Assembly (NCBI GenBank): GCA_003008705.1
Contig: PDUO01000060.1
Location: 109,701-173,700, forward strand
Direction of reading: 5' to 3'
DNA length: 64,000 nucleotides
Origin: Pezicula radicicola
Lineage: Eukaryota; Ascomycota; Leotiomycetes; Helotiales; Dermateaceae
The notes under the pieces are model-generated. The model was not told the DNA's origin, searched no databases, and saw only the letters and a list, made by a program, of their open reading frames with translations. Shown here piece after piece: positions 22,132-34,636 of this stretch. How positions within the stretch are numbered: the first letter of the stretch is position 1; the number at the start of each line of letters is the position of its first letter. Position numbers and translations under genes: made by a program.

Positions 22132-23874
22132 ATGCCAATGATCAGTAGGGCGTTAGCCCTTGTATGCGTAGTTGCTGCTGTCAACTGCATTAGCATTGGA
22201 TTTGATTCTGCTCAAATGTAAGAATCATAATGAGAGATGCATGGATCCGATTAACATTTCGCAGGGGAACTTTAAATAATATGCCAGCATACAAAGAATA
22301 CTTTGGTCTCAATGCAACAACCATGGGACTAAACGTCAGTGTGCTGAATCTCGGTTCTATATTTGCTGGGCTTTTTTCTGGTCAACTTGTTGATAAATGG
22401 GGACGCAAGGTTGGAATGTATTCTGCTGCTGCGGTGGCTGTGCTTGGTGCTATCATTCAAGGAACTTCAACAACACTGGCGCAGTTTATGATCGGTCGAA
22501 TTATTCTTGGTATATCCAGTACCATCAATACCACTTCCGTCCCTCCATATCTCGCTGAGATGGCACCTCCAGGAAAACGAGGATTTATTGCTGGGTTCTA
22601 TTGGGCCAACTGGCTATTTGGATCCATTCTCGCTGCTTCAGTTGGTCTGGGGACTTTTCAGATGAAGAGCACATGGTCGTGGAGAATTTTGTCTCTTGTT
22701 CAGATGTAAGATGGTGTTTAAAATATTCAGATAACATACCTTACTAACTAAATACAGGGGTCCTGGTTTACTATGTGCTATCATTGTACCCTTCATCCCA
22801 GAATCTCCAAGGTGGCTCGTAGGTCAAGATAGACACGAAGAAGCAGAAGCTGTGCTGGCTCGATTCCACGCAGGAGGTGACCATCAATCACCAATTGTAT
22901 TCGCACAGATGAGGGAAATCACCGAAACAATTGCCATTGAAAGGGCTGAGAATGCAGTTACGTGGAAAGTGTGGCTACGAAACTTCTGGACTCATCGTGG
23001 TAACCAGAGAAGGGCTCTCACTTTGCTTTTGCTTGGTATTTTCGAACAAACCGTTGGCAGTTCTCTAATTACTTACTATCTGAGTACGGTTCTCACGCTC
23101 GTTGGCATTACGGACACTAAAACTAAACTCTCCATCAACCTCGGTGTTACAACTTTCGCATTCTGCTCCGCAATTGCTGGTGTATGTGTTGTTGATAAAG
23201 CGGGACGTAAAAAGATGATGTGTAAGTTTCTATTCAAAATTTCTACAAATTTCTTACCTTGCTGACAAACATTCAAAGATTTTGGGTCTCTTTGGTGTGC
23301 TGCTTGCTTATGTGTCATGGCCGGATTGACATCGTCTCCACTAAAAGGAGCCAACACTTCACGACAAATTGGCGTCGTTGTAACGGTTTTCCTCTTCCAA
23401 TTCGGGTACAGCAGTACATGGACTCCAATCAGTTTCTCGTACTGTGCCGAGATCTTGAATTATAGTATTCGAGCTAAAGGCATGGCTATCTATCATATGA
23501 TTACCTCTTCAGCAGGTTTTGTGAATCAGTGGCTGATTCCAATTGGTCTTGCGTAAGTGCTCTTTTATCAGTGGTTTGTAAAGTGCAATAACTAACGAAT
23601 AATAATTAGAAATATCACTTGGAGATTTTACATCATTGGGATTGTTTGGAATGTATTCATGTGTATCGTCATTTACTTTGTCTTTGTGGAAACGAAACAG
23701 CTGTCGCTCGAAGAGATTGATCAGCTATTCAATGGCCTCAAGCGAAGTGAAATCGTTACGCTTGATGAGGTGGTCAAAGGCGGAAAACTTGATATCATTG
23801 ATGGCATAACCTACGACAATGAAGCTGATACTTCAGAGTCTCCAAATGTCGCCACGACAAAGAAAGCATCATAG
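22132..23874 (+). CDS. MFS sugar-porter-family transporter
   Basis: Five exons: 22132-22217, 22265-22705, 22758-23221, 23279-23552 and 23610-23874 (509 residues). Every junction keeps the frame and introns are 47-57 bp. Sugar-porter signatures are present: VDKWGRKVG after TM2, IGRIILGI, PPYLAEMAPPGKRG, PESPRWL at the end of TM6, DKAGRKKMM after TM8 and VETKQLSLEEIDQLF after TM12. It should have 12 membrane helices in the plasma membrane and move a sugar or related polyol by proton symport or facilitated diffusion. The sequence is closest in style to fungal lactose/hexose permease-like proteins, but the substrate cannot be read. It is the only clearly intact gene between the HET block and the Zn2Cys6 regulator. 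Confidence 0.9.
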
Positions 23875-24214
23875 AAAGAGCGGAGTAATATCATAATGTT
23901 ATTGATAGAGAAGTATTAATTCAACAAACCTTTTCATGTTACCATATTACATCCGCGTTATTATTCCTCTACTGAAAAGTTCCCAATTCTAGCAACTTAT
24001 ACATACATATACCGCCTATAGCCTGCGGTAAAACTTCCATCAATGTCATATAACGCTGATACTTATTTATCACCCGAAACTATCTACAATAGAAGTTAGA
24101 GAAGGATAGGGAAAGCCACTCGCTAAACAGTCGGCCTAAACTCAAATTACCTACCATACTAGCGACAGATGCTACCACATTCGATGAGCTCAATCATACT
24201 ACGAAGACTATCCA

Positions 24215-24830
24215 AGCCAATCTAGACAAACTGCACCCTTCTCCGCCACGCTAACTACGAAGGATGAAGACCTTGCACGAGTGTCTCTTCGCCCTGGGCC
24301 CTTGCATATCAATGTTGAAGAAGAGAAAGAAAGAATCTAGCATAGTGGAAGGTCTAGAACAAGGCTATATTCTATGTCCACCTGAGTTGCTCTTTAGGCT
24401 CTTATTTACTGTCTTGAAAAAGTTTCTCGCCAAGAAGAAAAAGATAATCGTGTTTGTCTCAGGTTGCAATTACATCAAGTACTATGAAGAGTTTCTTAAC
24501 TACACTGATCTCCCGGTCTTAGCTTTACATAGTCTAACAAAATTAGAATAAGCGAACGTAGAATTTCTTCAGCTTCGTGAATGCGGTACAGGGTATCCTT
24601 ATTTGCACTGACGTTGTGGCTCGTGGACTTGATGTAAGTTAAGGCTTATCTTTGTTAAACATCTACCTATGTCTACTAACTTGCTAGATCCATGCTGTCA
24701 ATTAGATCATTCAATTCGATTCCTCCGACGAGCCAAGTAGTTACATCCACTGCGTTAGCCGCACAGCACGAGGGCTTAATGGCTAAGGATAAGCGACCGG
24801 CCAAAAGAAGAGCGTACAGAAGCCAGCTAC
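24215..24830 (+). pseudogene. HAS1-like DEAD-box RNA helicase relic (C-terminal half)
   Basis: Successive pieces in different frames reproduce the second half of a HAS1-type ribosome-biogenesis helicase. FSATLTTK (motif III) comes first, then [56 protein letters not shown] and FDSSDEPSSYIHCVSRTARG (motifs V-VI region). An apparent intron is still visible at about 24633-24690 (GTAAGTT...TAG) between ARGLD and IHAV. Frameshifts (about 24340, 24550), in-frame stops and loss of the N-terminal RecA domain make it non-functional. The functional gene is presumably elsewhere, since HAS1 is essential in yeast. Confidence 0.8.
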
Positions 24831-24849
24831 AACAGGTTTCTACTCAAGC

Positions 24850-25168
24850 TATTTTCTTAAGATATACAAAAAAAATTACATAATATGTCTAACTGTGTAA
24901 GCCCTAACTAGGGTGAGTGTGTTAAAGCCAGAATTCTTATTCCTATCTGTAAGATTAAATATGAATAGTTATGTGATAGTCCTTCTCTAGCTGCTGCAAA
25001 CAAGCATGTTTCAAGACACTTAATTCCACCCAACACCAGTTTACCTACCGACATTTCACTCCTCCTAATAACAATTCCATTCAACAGATTATAAGCCCAG
25101 GAGCTCTCCGAGTCAATCACTAAGCAACATTTGATTCTGCCTGTTAAACCTTACACTTCGATACTCAT
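24850..25168. other. short intergenic, nothing recognised
   Basis: Between the helicase relic and the 3' end of the minus-strand regulator. Confidence 0.4.
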
Positions 25169-28050
25169 TCATTCCAACCCTGATATCACCTCATCATCCA
25201 ACATCTCCACACTCACAACTACCCCAGCTATCGCATCATTAAAAACCGACTCTCTATAGCCCATCCAATAATCAAAATCAAATTCATTTCCTCCTGCCTC
25301 ATTCCCTCCTCCTCCAAACCCCAAATTCATATTCATACCACCTCCAAAACTACCTCCAAACCCACTACCAAAATCAACACTATGACCATCACCAGAACCA
25401 CCACCACCCTCAAAACCATCAAACCCGTTACTAGAACCAGCACCAGAATCTCCAAATCCAGCTCCAAATCCACCTATTTCCTGTCCCTGTTCCGAGAATC
25501 CAATCCCAATATCAACATCAAGGTTTTGAAATTGCGTTCCCGGATAAACAGACAATAAATCATCCCGTCCTCGCTCTTGTTGCAACTGAAACCCATGATT
25601 CAAATCATTCATCAAGTCAGTACCAGTACCAGTACCAGTACTAGTCCCAACATCAGACGAAATAGTACCAGCAGCTCCTTCGACAACGAACCCCTCATCC
25701 TCGTCATTCTTTTCCTTTTCTTTTGAAAGAACCTGAAAGTCGTGAATATTTCGAAGGTTCTGAGCCTGAACTTTACAACACCTATCAAACGTATCCCTAA
25801 CCCTGACCCAACAATCCTTAAGAATCCTAATCCCAGAACCGGCCATCTCATTTTCATGTTCAATCAAAGAGAACATACCAATTACCCTCTGTATTACCTC
25901 TAAAACCCTTTCTAACAAAGACAAATCAAAACCAGCATTAGAAGATTCAACACCCATTTCCATTTCTTCACCAGCACCAGTTGCTTGAGGTGAAAAAGTT
26001 GGAGGGAAAATAGAAACGATGGTAGATAATATAATGATAGCATCAATACTAAAGAAAGCATTACCGAAATAAGCATAATTTGATCGTGTTATTACATTAA
26101 AGAATCTCTGTTGGGAATCCAGGACTTGGAATGATAGTTCGATGGCTTGTTGTCGTGATGAGATGTGTGTTGATATGTGTGGTCTATGAAGTGCTATTAG
26201 TAAAGAATATACGGCTGTATATATCTTCTCTCGTAATCGTGGTAAGATAGGATATTGAGAATCTAATGATCTATCTGGATTTGGTGATCGGATTGTTGCT
26301 GGTAGGTTTTGCTCTTGTAATAGGGATATCATTTCGTGATGCAGGGTTTGGATTATTGTGTAGTCTTTTAGGTTGCGTTTGTCTGCGTTGAGGGTGCGGA
26401 TTTTGTGGATTTGGTGCGAGAGCGTGTACATGAATAGGTTTAGAGTTATTGAGGAGGGGAGTTTAGAGTTTGTGGTTATGTAGTCGTTGATTGTTGACGG
26501 GTTCATATCTCTTGGATTTGAGGGAATATCACAATCTATGGGTGTTTCGGTATCACAGTCTACTGCGTTTACCAATCTTGGTCGGCCGAGTAGTATAGAC
26601 ATGTTACTATTTGATGCTAGGTTAGCAAATTGACCTAATGCTATGCATGGAAAATTAGCTGTGAAACGTACCCATCCCACATATACAGCGTTATCCAAAC
26701 TCTTTTCCTCCATTCGGAATTCCAGAATTCTTCGGCGGTTGGATTTTCAAGAGGCTTTCCACGTCGATGTAGATTAAGATCCTGTGCTTTTCTAACTTAT
26801 ATATAAGCAAGAGTATGCAAAAGTTTTAAACACGAGGTTAATTACTAACCTGATAGCGTTACTCAAAGCATGCCAGGCTTCAGATCCACGGCCTCGATTT
26901 TTAAGCCATGCAGCCCTAAGGAGATCAGATTGTACTGTAATCATTGAAGTGCCCCCTTGATACCCCAATACTTGTAGGAGTTCAACACCAGAATCGCTGT
27001 ATTTCTGAGACAGCTGCCGAGAATCTAATTTCTCGGAGGATTCAGACTCTTCAATTTTGGATCCTGGTGGTAGGTAGAGGAGTGTTATGGCAAGGAGCTG
27101 AAAAAGAAGACTTGGGAAGCATCTGAGATCAACTGAGACGGATTCAATGCGAGTTGAACCCGAAGCACTTGTTGTAAATGCTCGCCATTCTTTGAGAGTC
27201 TCTTTGAAATAGTATGGCTCGACTATGCCATAAATCCTAAGAAAACACAGATTAGCGTTCAGCTTTTGGAGTGTCACTCTAATATTTGAAGTCCAATTGA
27301 CGATCGGAAGTATGAAAGACTTACCAATTGACTTCAGAGAAGTAAGTAGCAACAAGCCCACCAATCACCTTCATACGAGGCAACTCAGAGATAACCTGCC
27401 AGTATCTTCTTGCCCATACTGGTTGCACTGAACCAGGTAAAGAAGCTACAGAAGTTTCATGCCGATCACTGCTATGCTGCAAGATCTAACCATATTATAT
27501 TAGCAGGATAACAAATATTGCGGTTACCTTGGATAAATGTACCTCGCCAGCTTCAACAAAAGCATTGCTCTCCTTGATTGAAGAATATCCGAATGCATCT
27601 CGGATCGCGGGACTGTTATAATCTGGTGATATCTTTCCTGGCTTAGTGGTTTTATTGGCTAAGTCTCGTGGTGAAGGATCGGTACGAGGAGGGGACCTAG
27701 TATAGAGGGTTAGGGACCTCAACTGAGTAGTGTTATAATAGAACAATAGATCCCTGACCATTTTGAAGGAGCACAAGGACGATGAACTTGAAATACAAGA
27801 ACACATAGAGGAATGCTTACCTAGGGAACGCATTGAAATAACATTCATGCCCAACTTTCCGAGCAGTACAATTATTGCAGGGCCGGCGACGATTACACTA
27901 AACAGCCAACGAATCAGAACAGCTACCCAGCGGGGACCTCAATTATCATGTAGGGCAGAGAGCTTTTATCACCTTCTGTTTCCGACGATAGCAATTGGAA
28001 CATGATGTTATCGTCCGTGATCTCGCTGTAGATGCCTGCTTGGTCTCCAT
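25169..28050 (-). CDS. Zn2Cys6 fungal-specific transcription factor
   Basis: Seven exons fit in frame: 28050-27973, 27897-27821, 27696-27528 (an alternative acceptor at 27753 adds 19 residues), 27485-27325, 27236-26850, 26791-26672 and 26606-25169, about 809 residues. The zinc cluster is SCSNCYRRKQK|CNRRRPCNNCTARKVGHEC, spacing CX2CX6CX5CX2CX8C. Its first intron (75 bp, unusual donor GTGATA) falls exactly before the third Cys. The middle region is a fungal transcription factor homology domain (LLQVLGYQGG..., AIRKAQDLNLHRRG, RVWITLYMWDG, LLGRPRLV). The C-terminus from about residue 650 is Gly/Asn/Phe-rich (GFGGGGNEAGGNEFDFDYW), probably an activation region. It should be a nuclear sequence-specific regulator. 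The MFS gene is 1.3 kb away, tail-to-tail across the helicase relic, but a regulatory link is not shown. Confidence 0.88.
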
Positions 28051-28535
28051 TCGTGAACGTTCTCTTGCTGGCTATGTATGTCGTTGAAGACAGAAGAACA
28101 CTTGATTTAATCAATGCCTTTGGTGAAACGAGAAGGTGCGTTTAACTTCTTTGTCAGCAGCACCAAGTTGTGCCAAGATTGCCTATCCTTTCTGAATACG
28201 AGTCACATGTTACACGCCACATGCATTGGCCCCCCAGAAGTGAACAAAACCAAGATAACTGCGATTGATACATTATCAATTTCTTCTATACTATCTATCC
28301 TAATTCATTTCATCCAGTTCATTGTACATCCCAGCATTCCAGGCCTGTCTTTGGTCTACTGTTGCTGCAGGCGTAGAACTTCGGTCGGTCGGCTCTTGTC
28401 ATCGCTCTTCGAAAAATATTTGGGAAAACTCCGTCGCTATGCAGATGCCCTCGTCAAAAAGACATAACAGAATCCAACCCCAAGTCATGATCATTATATT
28501 TTCCTCGCCCTTCCACAATCTCACAAGTCATAATT
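28051..28535. other. intergenic upstream of the regulator and 3' of rhomboid
   Basis: Short open frames on the plus strand show no domain and overlap the promoter of the regulator. Nothing supported. Confidence 0.4.
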
Positions 28536-30317
28536 CTATCCCACATACAGCTTTGCCATGGCATCCCAGCTGTCAAGAACGCTTCTCTTGGATGTCGTAT
28601 TTGAACTCGTGATGTCGATATTTCCAACCTCGCACCAGTTGTTGATTGGCTGTAATCTGGTTAGCTTCAAACTCGAGGACATCATAAGTTGGTATTTAGC
28701 AAGAGAAGAGACATACCAAACAACTCAAGTACTTGCACCAACTACATGTCTTGCGATAGATGTAGAAGTTGTTCAACAGCACAATAAATACCACAAACAC
28801 AGCCACCAGCGCACCTGCACGGATGAGCCACCATGCCCACCATGCAGGCTTTCTGCCTTTAAAGAAACCCACTGGTGCTTTCACAAAGCCAGTTACTCCA
28901 GCACCTGTACGATCTCCATCACTGGCCTTGATCTGACTGACAGGTGTATAAGGTGGGTCTTGCTGGGAAATCCGTTCACGTAAAGCGTTGGGCGAATGTA
29001 AGATGCAGATGCCGAGAACTATACCCATAAGGAAACCCCCAATGTGGGAGAAGTTGTCGAGGCCGGGGAGGAGGCCGAGAACGAAAGAAATAACAACATC
29101 AAGCATAATGAAAGCAAAATCCTTCCAAGGGCTTCGGCGGTCGTTCCAAGTATAGAGGAGATCCAGTAGTGTCAGTGCAATGATGCCGAAGAGAGATCCA
29201 GAAGCACCAGTCGAAGAGATACCAGTGGCTGCGAAGTTACCACCCAGCACAAATCCGAATATGCCACTAGCTATATAGACCAGGAAGAATCGAATTGGCC
29301 CAATAGCAATTTCCATTTCCTTTCCTAACGTCAATTGCAGCAGCATGTTGAATCCAATGTGAATAAGTCCAGCGTGCAAGAACATTGGGAGAATAAAGCG
29401 GTACCATTGGTTGGGCTCAGGACTCTGGTTGATGTTGCCGTCGTATTTCGGGTTAGGGACACCACCAAAGCCGCAAAGGTCAGAGAGTTGGCAGTTGGCT
29501 ACAGAATTCGAAGTCGTGTTTGGACATCCCCAGTTGATGACCTCAGTACTGCTTTGTATTCCGTCCACATTATGCATGCAAGGCATGTATCGAGAGCCCA
29601 TATTGATGAGAACCCAAGGTGAAGGACCGATCATTGGATTGAAGGAAGGATGTATTTCAATGGGCGAGCCTGTCAATGATGCTAGTGATAGTCAGTACAT
29701 GTCATCATTTACAGCCTTGTCCAATACTGACCATTCTTGATAATCTCTGCGATAAAAACTGCAGTTTGAATGATGGTCAAGCAATACACCACCCAAGGAA
29801 TCCGATTCTTAGGCCCCTTTCCTTCGAACATCGATCCCATAGCGCTCCTCCGTTTCCTTCGGCCATCTCCAACTCCAGGTGGTATGCCTGATTCACCAGC
29901 ATCGTATACGTGATCTGTTTCCGCAGCATAGGGTTTGTTAGGCTGATGATTCTGTAGGGGTATGTCTTCTCGAAAGGAATTTGCTGAGTCTTGTGGTCGT
30001 CCTCCCCCACCTTGTCCATAATATGCCGTATCCTGCCCCAGCGTACTGTGGCTATCGTTTCGCCCATAGCTATCCTGCCTCTGCTGTCCTCCTAAGGGGT
30101 ATACGTGGTCATCAAATGGCGCTTCGAAAGGAGATACGGGAGTCTGCTGTCCAGGTCTAGGTGTGGGGGCATTCGAATGGTACGAAGGTGCTTGTGAGAA
30201 TGCTGTTGGTGTCCTCGCAGGTACGGATGGGTGTGGTGCTTCATTGTAGCCCTGGTAGTATGGTTGCGCAGCAGGCTCTTGCTGAGGATGTGTATTGTAG
30301 TAGTCGTTGGCGGCCAT
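28536..30317 (-). CDS. rhomboid-family intramembrane serine protease
   Basis: Exons 30317-29732, 29669-28717 and 28649-28536 (550 residues), introns 62 and 67 bp. The last small exon replaces a spurious read-through end and gives CLPINNWCEVGNIDITSS... to a stop at 28536. Residues 1-170 are a Pro/Gln/Tyr-rich cytosolic tail. The first TM is WVVYCLTIIQTAVFIAEIIK, followed by a Cys-containing luminal loop (ACx-type GCPN, DLCGFGG). The six-helix core follows with MFLHAGLIHIGFNMLLQL, catalytic Ser in GASGSLFG and catalytic His in HIGGFLMG. A further C-terminal TM precedes a Cys-rich end (CSWCKYLSC). This matches fungal rhomboids of the secretory pathway. Substrates are unknown. Confidence 0.92.
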
Positions 30318-33182
30318 CTTGAATCTCGTTATTTTTTATGTCTGAGGAATGCGTGACGTCTTCAGGGTTCGTCCCAATGTTGCGATGGTCAAACGCAAGG
30401 AGCACGAGATGAAAGGGTGAGACTTCAACGAAAGTCGGGAGGTGTGTCGATATGTAAACACCTCGTATAGAATGCTCTTGATGGTAGATTCGCGATTGTC
30501 ATTCACCACAGCTGAAGATGGTCGTAATAGCTCGGGCTGTGATGGAGTTGTGATGGAAAAGAAGGTTTGGTTGGTATTATTGCATTATTATGGGGTTTTG
30601 TTGGTGTCGAAGTGGTGCACTGCCACGCTACTTGGATGATCGAGGGAGAGCCATTCTTATTTTGGCACATCTGTCTCACCATGGCACTTAGCGACGCCTC
30701 AAAGTCCTCCCGCAATTCCATAGGGACAGAGCTGAGTCAGCCTCAGCTTGATTGTCGTCGCGTTTGTATGAAGTATGAAGATCTGGATGTTATTTTGTGA
30801 TTGATACAAATACAGTCCCTTCATACATATTATTCAAAGGATGCAATCATCTATCTTGTTAGTTTTCATTTGCTTTCTTTGTTTGTTTGCTTTACAACAG
30901 TCAGCCATCCCCGTCCCGTCTGTTTGGTGTTCTAGTAACGTGATGTCGTGCCTACGACGCAAGCATCGTGGCTCGACATTTTTAGTGGACCTGCTGCGCA
31001 AGCAAGCGCAAGCAGGCTCTGCCCAGTTGCCCGGTTTATATCGTATCTTGGCATCATCACCGCCTTTGCTCTTCTAGTTGAACACAGCAGGTGCTAAGCA
31101 GCCAAAAGCACCCAATCAGCCTCAAGACTTTCTCTTGTGACAGGAGAGCACCACATGGGAACCTGAGGCCCGAGCTCAGCTAGTTGCTGTCTCCTCTACT
31201 CCTCTTCACGACCACCAACTAATGCTCATAGTCCAACGCGACGTCTCAAGACAATCAGATTGATATAACATGGGTTCGGTTCAGAAATGATTTACACTGT
31301 TTCTGACTTCCATGGCTTGGTCAAAAAAAGAGGAACCCAGTACTTCCCCCATCCCACTATTAACAATCAACATCACTCATCCTTAGCTTAGGCCCCTGCG
31401 ATATCAGCCTCGGGATTGAAGCGCCGACTTATTTTCCTTACCTCAACGCCTCTACGCCTTGATTCCTTAGAACAGAGTGTCTCTTCCATGAAACGAAATC
31501 TCCAGAAATCCACTTTACACGAATCCAAACAATTAACCTGCAAACAGAGTGCCACAACGTATCTCAATCCACATCAAGTTAGTGTTCCAACAAATAATGC
31601 AACGATCGAGAACGGCCAGAACCTTCAACTCAGCAGCACCTTGAAGGTTGTGAGATGCTCCCATTGCTATTGTTGGGCGACTTGCGGGTCTGAAACTAAA
31701 TCCCAGCGAGAAAGAGTCGACTCGGTTAATAAACGCAAACTGGATTTTCTTGAATCTGTTGCCATTGGAACAAAAGGTGCAAGATTGTGTTCTTCTGCTC
31801 TACTCAGATTTTTACAGCAGGTGCTGCCAAATACCTACCCTACATACCTTTTTGATTCGTTTTCCATGCAGAGGGATCATAGTTGGAAAGAATGAAAGAA
31901 GAACGAGTGTGGCTTCTATATCTTTTGTCATGATCGGTAGGAATCGGATGGACTCGAGCTATTGAGCTTAACCCTGATGCTGAAGCAGCTCTTCCAAGCA
32001 GAGCAGTGCTTGCAGTTTTGAATTTACTGTACTTCAACGGAGCTAGTTACTCTAGAAGACTATCTCAAAGCAGACAAGGCTTGAATATGTACCTGCGTAA
32101 AAGAGATGATCCAACTTCAGTCAAGACCTTCCCTGCAGCGTCAAGTCAGCTATTTAAAGACTACACATATCTGAAGAACAAAATTTTCTCAACTCATAGA
32201 AGTAGATTAGTGACTAATCGCCCGAGAGCGTTACAACTCAAGTGCTCTACAAGCTTCAATATCTTCGAGGACTCTTGTTCTTGAGAATGTATTATCTGGA
32301 CTCGAGTGACGTCCATTGCAAGGCTGGCCATTTCAAGATCATTCAGGGTGCTGTTTACACAACATGCCATAGCATCTTCAGGACATAAATTGAACTAAGG
32401 CCAAAACCTCGAGAACAAAAGCATTGAAGAGAAACTACAAATACACGATTAATAGAACGTAACAGCAAGGAGGTGTTTTCGTGGGGCTTTACCAAGGCCA
32501 CAGTTTGTAGCCCAAACAGCACCTGATCCTTCGCTTCAAGCATTTGAGGATACAGTATCTCACATTTATTTGTTCAACCTTCCACAAAATCCCCAGCAAA
32601 GGAAACCCCCGCCTTTCGCAAAAATCCACCAATTCCATCGCGATTCTAAACCTCTCATCTCACCAAACATCTCACAAAGCATCTCACAAGGCATCTCACA
32701 GAAGTGCAGGATTCCGTCATTGATCAGGCTCAGCCTTATGTACGTGAAAGAGTCTTGGCATATCAGCATTGTTTTTATCGTAGGCACAGAAGTGATCCAT
32801 GCAGGCTGAGCAAAGTCACGCGGCATTCCGAATTACAACCAGCACACCTTCCATAATAGCTGATAAGGTGCCTGCCTAAATTTATTCACAGCCTCACCAG
32901 GCATTCGTACCTCTTATATCTTCGCCATTTCTTTCTTATCGTCACTTCATATATTTTACCTCACAACTTCACAACACATCAGCCGTAATCTTCCCAAAAA
33001 CTTCAAGTATCAAAGAAAACCATCGCAAATACGAATCATCAATCACCATACCTCTACGCACAATACTACGAAGAAGCCTCTTCTCCGCCAAACGCCTTCT
33101 ACAGGTACTTTCAATCTAACTCAAAGAAACCACCCACCACCTCAGCTTCAAGACAGCACGATATACCACATCTAAAGCAATC
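30318..33182. other. long intergenic region without recognisable genes
   Basis: Several frames of 60-160 codons occur, but they lack ATG starts, domain signatures or consistent splicing (for example a TTG-initiated frame at 31416-31895). About 32655-32702 holds a four-fold repeat of an approximately 12-bp unit (CATCTCACAAAG-like). About 33000-33180, just before the next ATG, is pyrimidine/adenine-rich, like a fungal 5' leader. Confidence 0.5.
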
Positions 33183-33798
33183 ATGTGTCTAAAAATCCCA
33201 TCCCGTAAACAAGCAAAACCAAGTTCAAATGGTCGATATGCAGGTAGTGCACAACCACCACGAATGCAGTATGTATCTCTTCCCTTCCCTTTCATCCCTG
33301 TCTTCACCCTCACTTCACCCTCACTTCCTCCTCCTCCTCCCCTTCCCACATTCCCCCCCAATCCCAATCCCAATCTCAATCCCAACCCCAACCCAAAACC
33401 TCACCCTCACTCCCTCCCTCCACCTCCCAATACCAAAATCCAAGAACTTTCAATCAAGATCCAAACTAACGCATCAATCCAAAAGAAAACCCCAGAAGTA
33501 CAGCGGAGGTAGAAGTGGAGGTGGTAGCGGTACAGCTACGTCTCGTGTCCCAGTTTACGTTGATCCGAATGCGAATGTTGGTATGATGAGTAGCGGTGGT
33601 GATTATGGTGGTGGACATCATGGACATCATGGACATCATGATGGAGGTGGATGGGGGTATGGGGGAGGTGGACATCATGGAGGTGGTGGAGGTCATTATG
33701 GTGGAGATTCAGGCGGTGGAGGAGGGTGTGGTGGAGATGGAGGCGGTGGAGGAGGAGGAGGTGGAGGAGGTGATGGCGGTGGAGGTGGAGGTGGTTGA
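33183..33798 (+). CDS. small Gly/His-rich protein
   Basis: Exons 33183-33268 and 33504-33798, intron 235 bp (donor GTATGT, acceptor ACAG), giving about 126 residues. The start is MCLKIPSRKQAKPSSNGRYA and the junction PPRM-H-GGRSGGG restores the frame. Exon 2 carries VPVYVDPNANVG, then HHGHHGHH clusters and long Gly runs to the stop. The low-complexity Gly/His tail could bind metal or be structural, but no family is recognised. The MCL start, basic N-terminus and phase-2 intron near codon 29 are shared with the small gene at 52793. The intron contains a CCCAAT-type hexamer tandem array at about 33355-33400. Confidence 0.65.
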
Positions 33799-34636
33799 TA
33801 GTTTCTTTGCTTGTAAAGGGTGTGTCATTCTGAGCTTTGGGAATTGGAAGTGTGAATAAGAGAAGTAGATACAGCGATGGTATGGCGATGGTATGGCTGG
33901 TATAAATACGCAATTAATATGAGAGCATGATTTTATCTATACGTTATAATTCTTCTTTCGACATCTGTTGGCACTGTATTTCCCTCTTTCTAAATGCAAC
34001 GCTTCTAGATCATGGTCAACATTGAAATCACAGAAAGGAATCCAAGGACATCTACTCCGTATCGCTAAAAAAGACAAGGCAAGAAAAGGGGTAGCGAGAC
34101 TTCAATTGGAAGCATCTTTAATACGTCTGTCTATGTCTATGTCCTATTTTTCAATTTCAATTTTGTCTTTCAATTTTATCTACCTACAGAGTACGGAGGT
34201 ACGAGTACTAGCTAGCTATGATAATAAAATGCAGTAGCAGTGTAAATGCTCGCTTGCGGGCTAAACACCAACGCGCCACACCTCCAGAAGTTAATACCAA
34301 AAAAAAAGAGGGTAAGCAAAAGTTGCAGCAGGCATTCATTGAATTGTAATAGGGAATAAGAAAACGAACGCACGCTTAATCGCTGCAGTAAGACAAAAAT
34401 ACATCCAAAACAAAATGTCATAAACCGTAAGAGAAAAACCTCAGTCATCCTAAAAAACTCCAAATTGCCATCCATTCATATTCAAACCTCATCATTTTGT
34501 AACCTTTAGCCCCGTGTTATAATTACTTTGGAAGATTTGTGTGACTGCTTTCGCATCGCATTGAGTAATGAGTGTGAACAGGCGAACTTCTGACTACTGC
34601 ATTGATCACGTCAGCGAGTGAGGAAGAACAACACAC
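33799..34636. other. intergenic, nothing recognised
   Basis: 3' regions of two converging genes. Short frames only. Confidence 0.4.

Noticed and set aside
8515..25168. Biosynthetic gene cluster (MFS, dehydrogenase, Zn2Cys6 regulator nearby)
   Set aside because: No backbone enzyme (PKS, NRPS, terpene synthase, DMATS) is present, the dehydrogenase is frameshifted and the other genes are HET or relics, so proximity alone does not support a cluster.
31416..31895. Open frame of 159 codons in the 30-33 kb gap
   Set aside because: Starts with TTG, no ATG, no recognisable domain, and no splicing that extends it.
33466..33913. Minus-strand frames rich in His and Met/Ser/Thr
   Set aside because: They are shadows of the Gly/His-rich exon on the plus strand.
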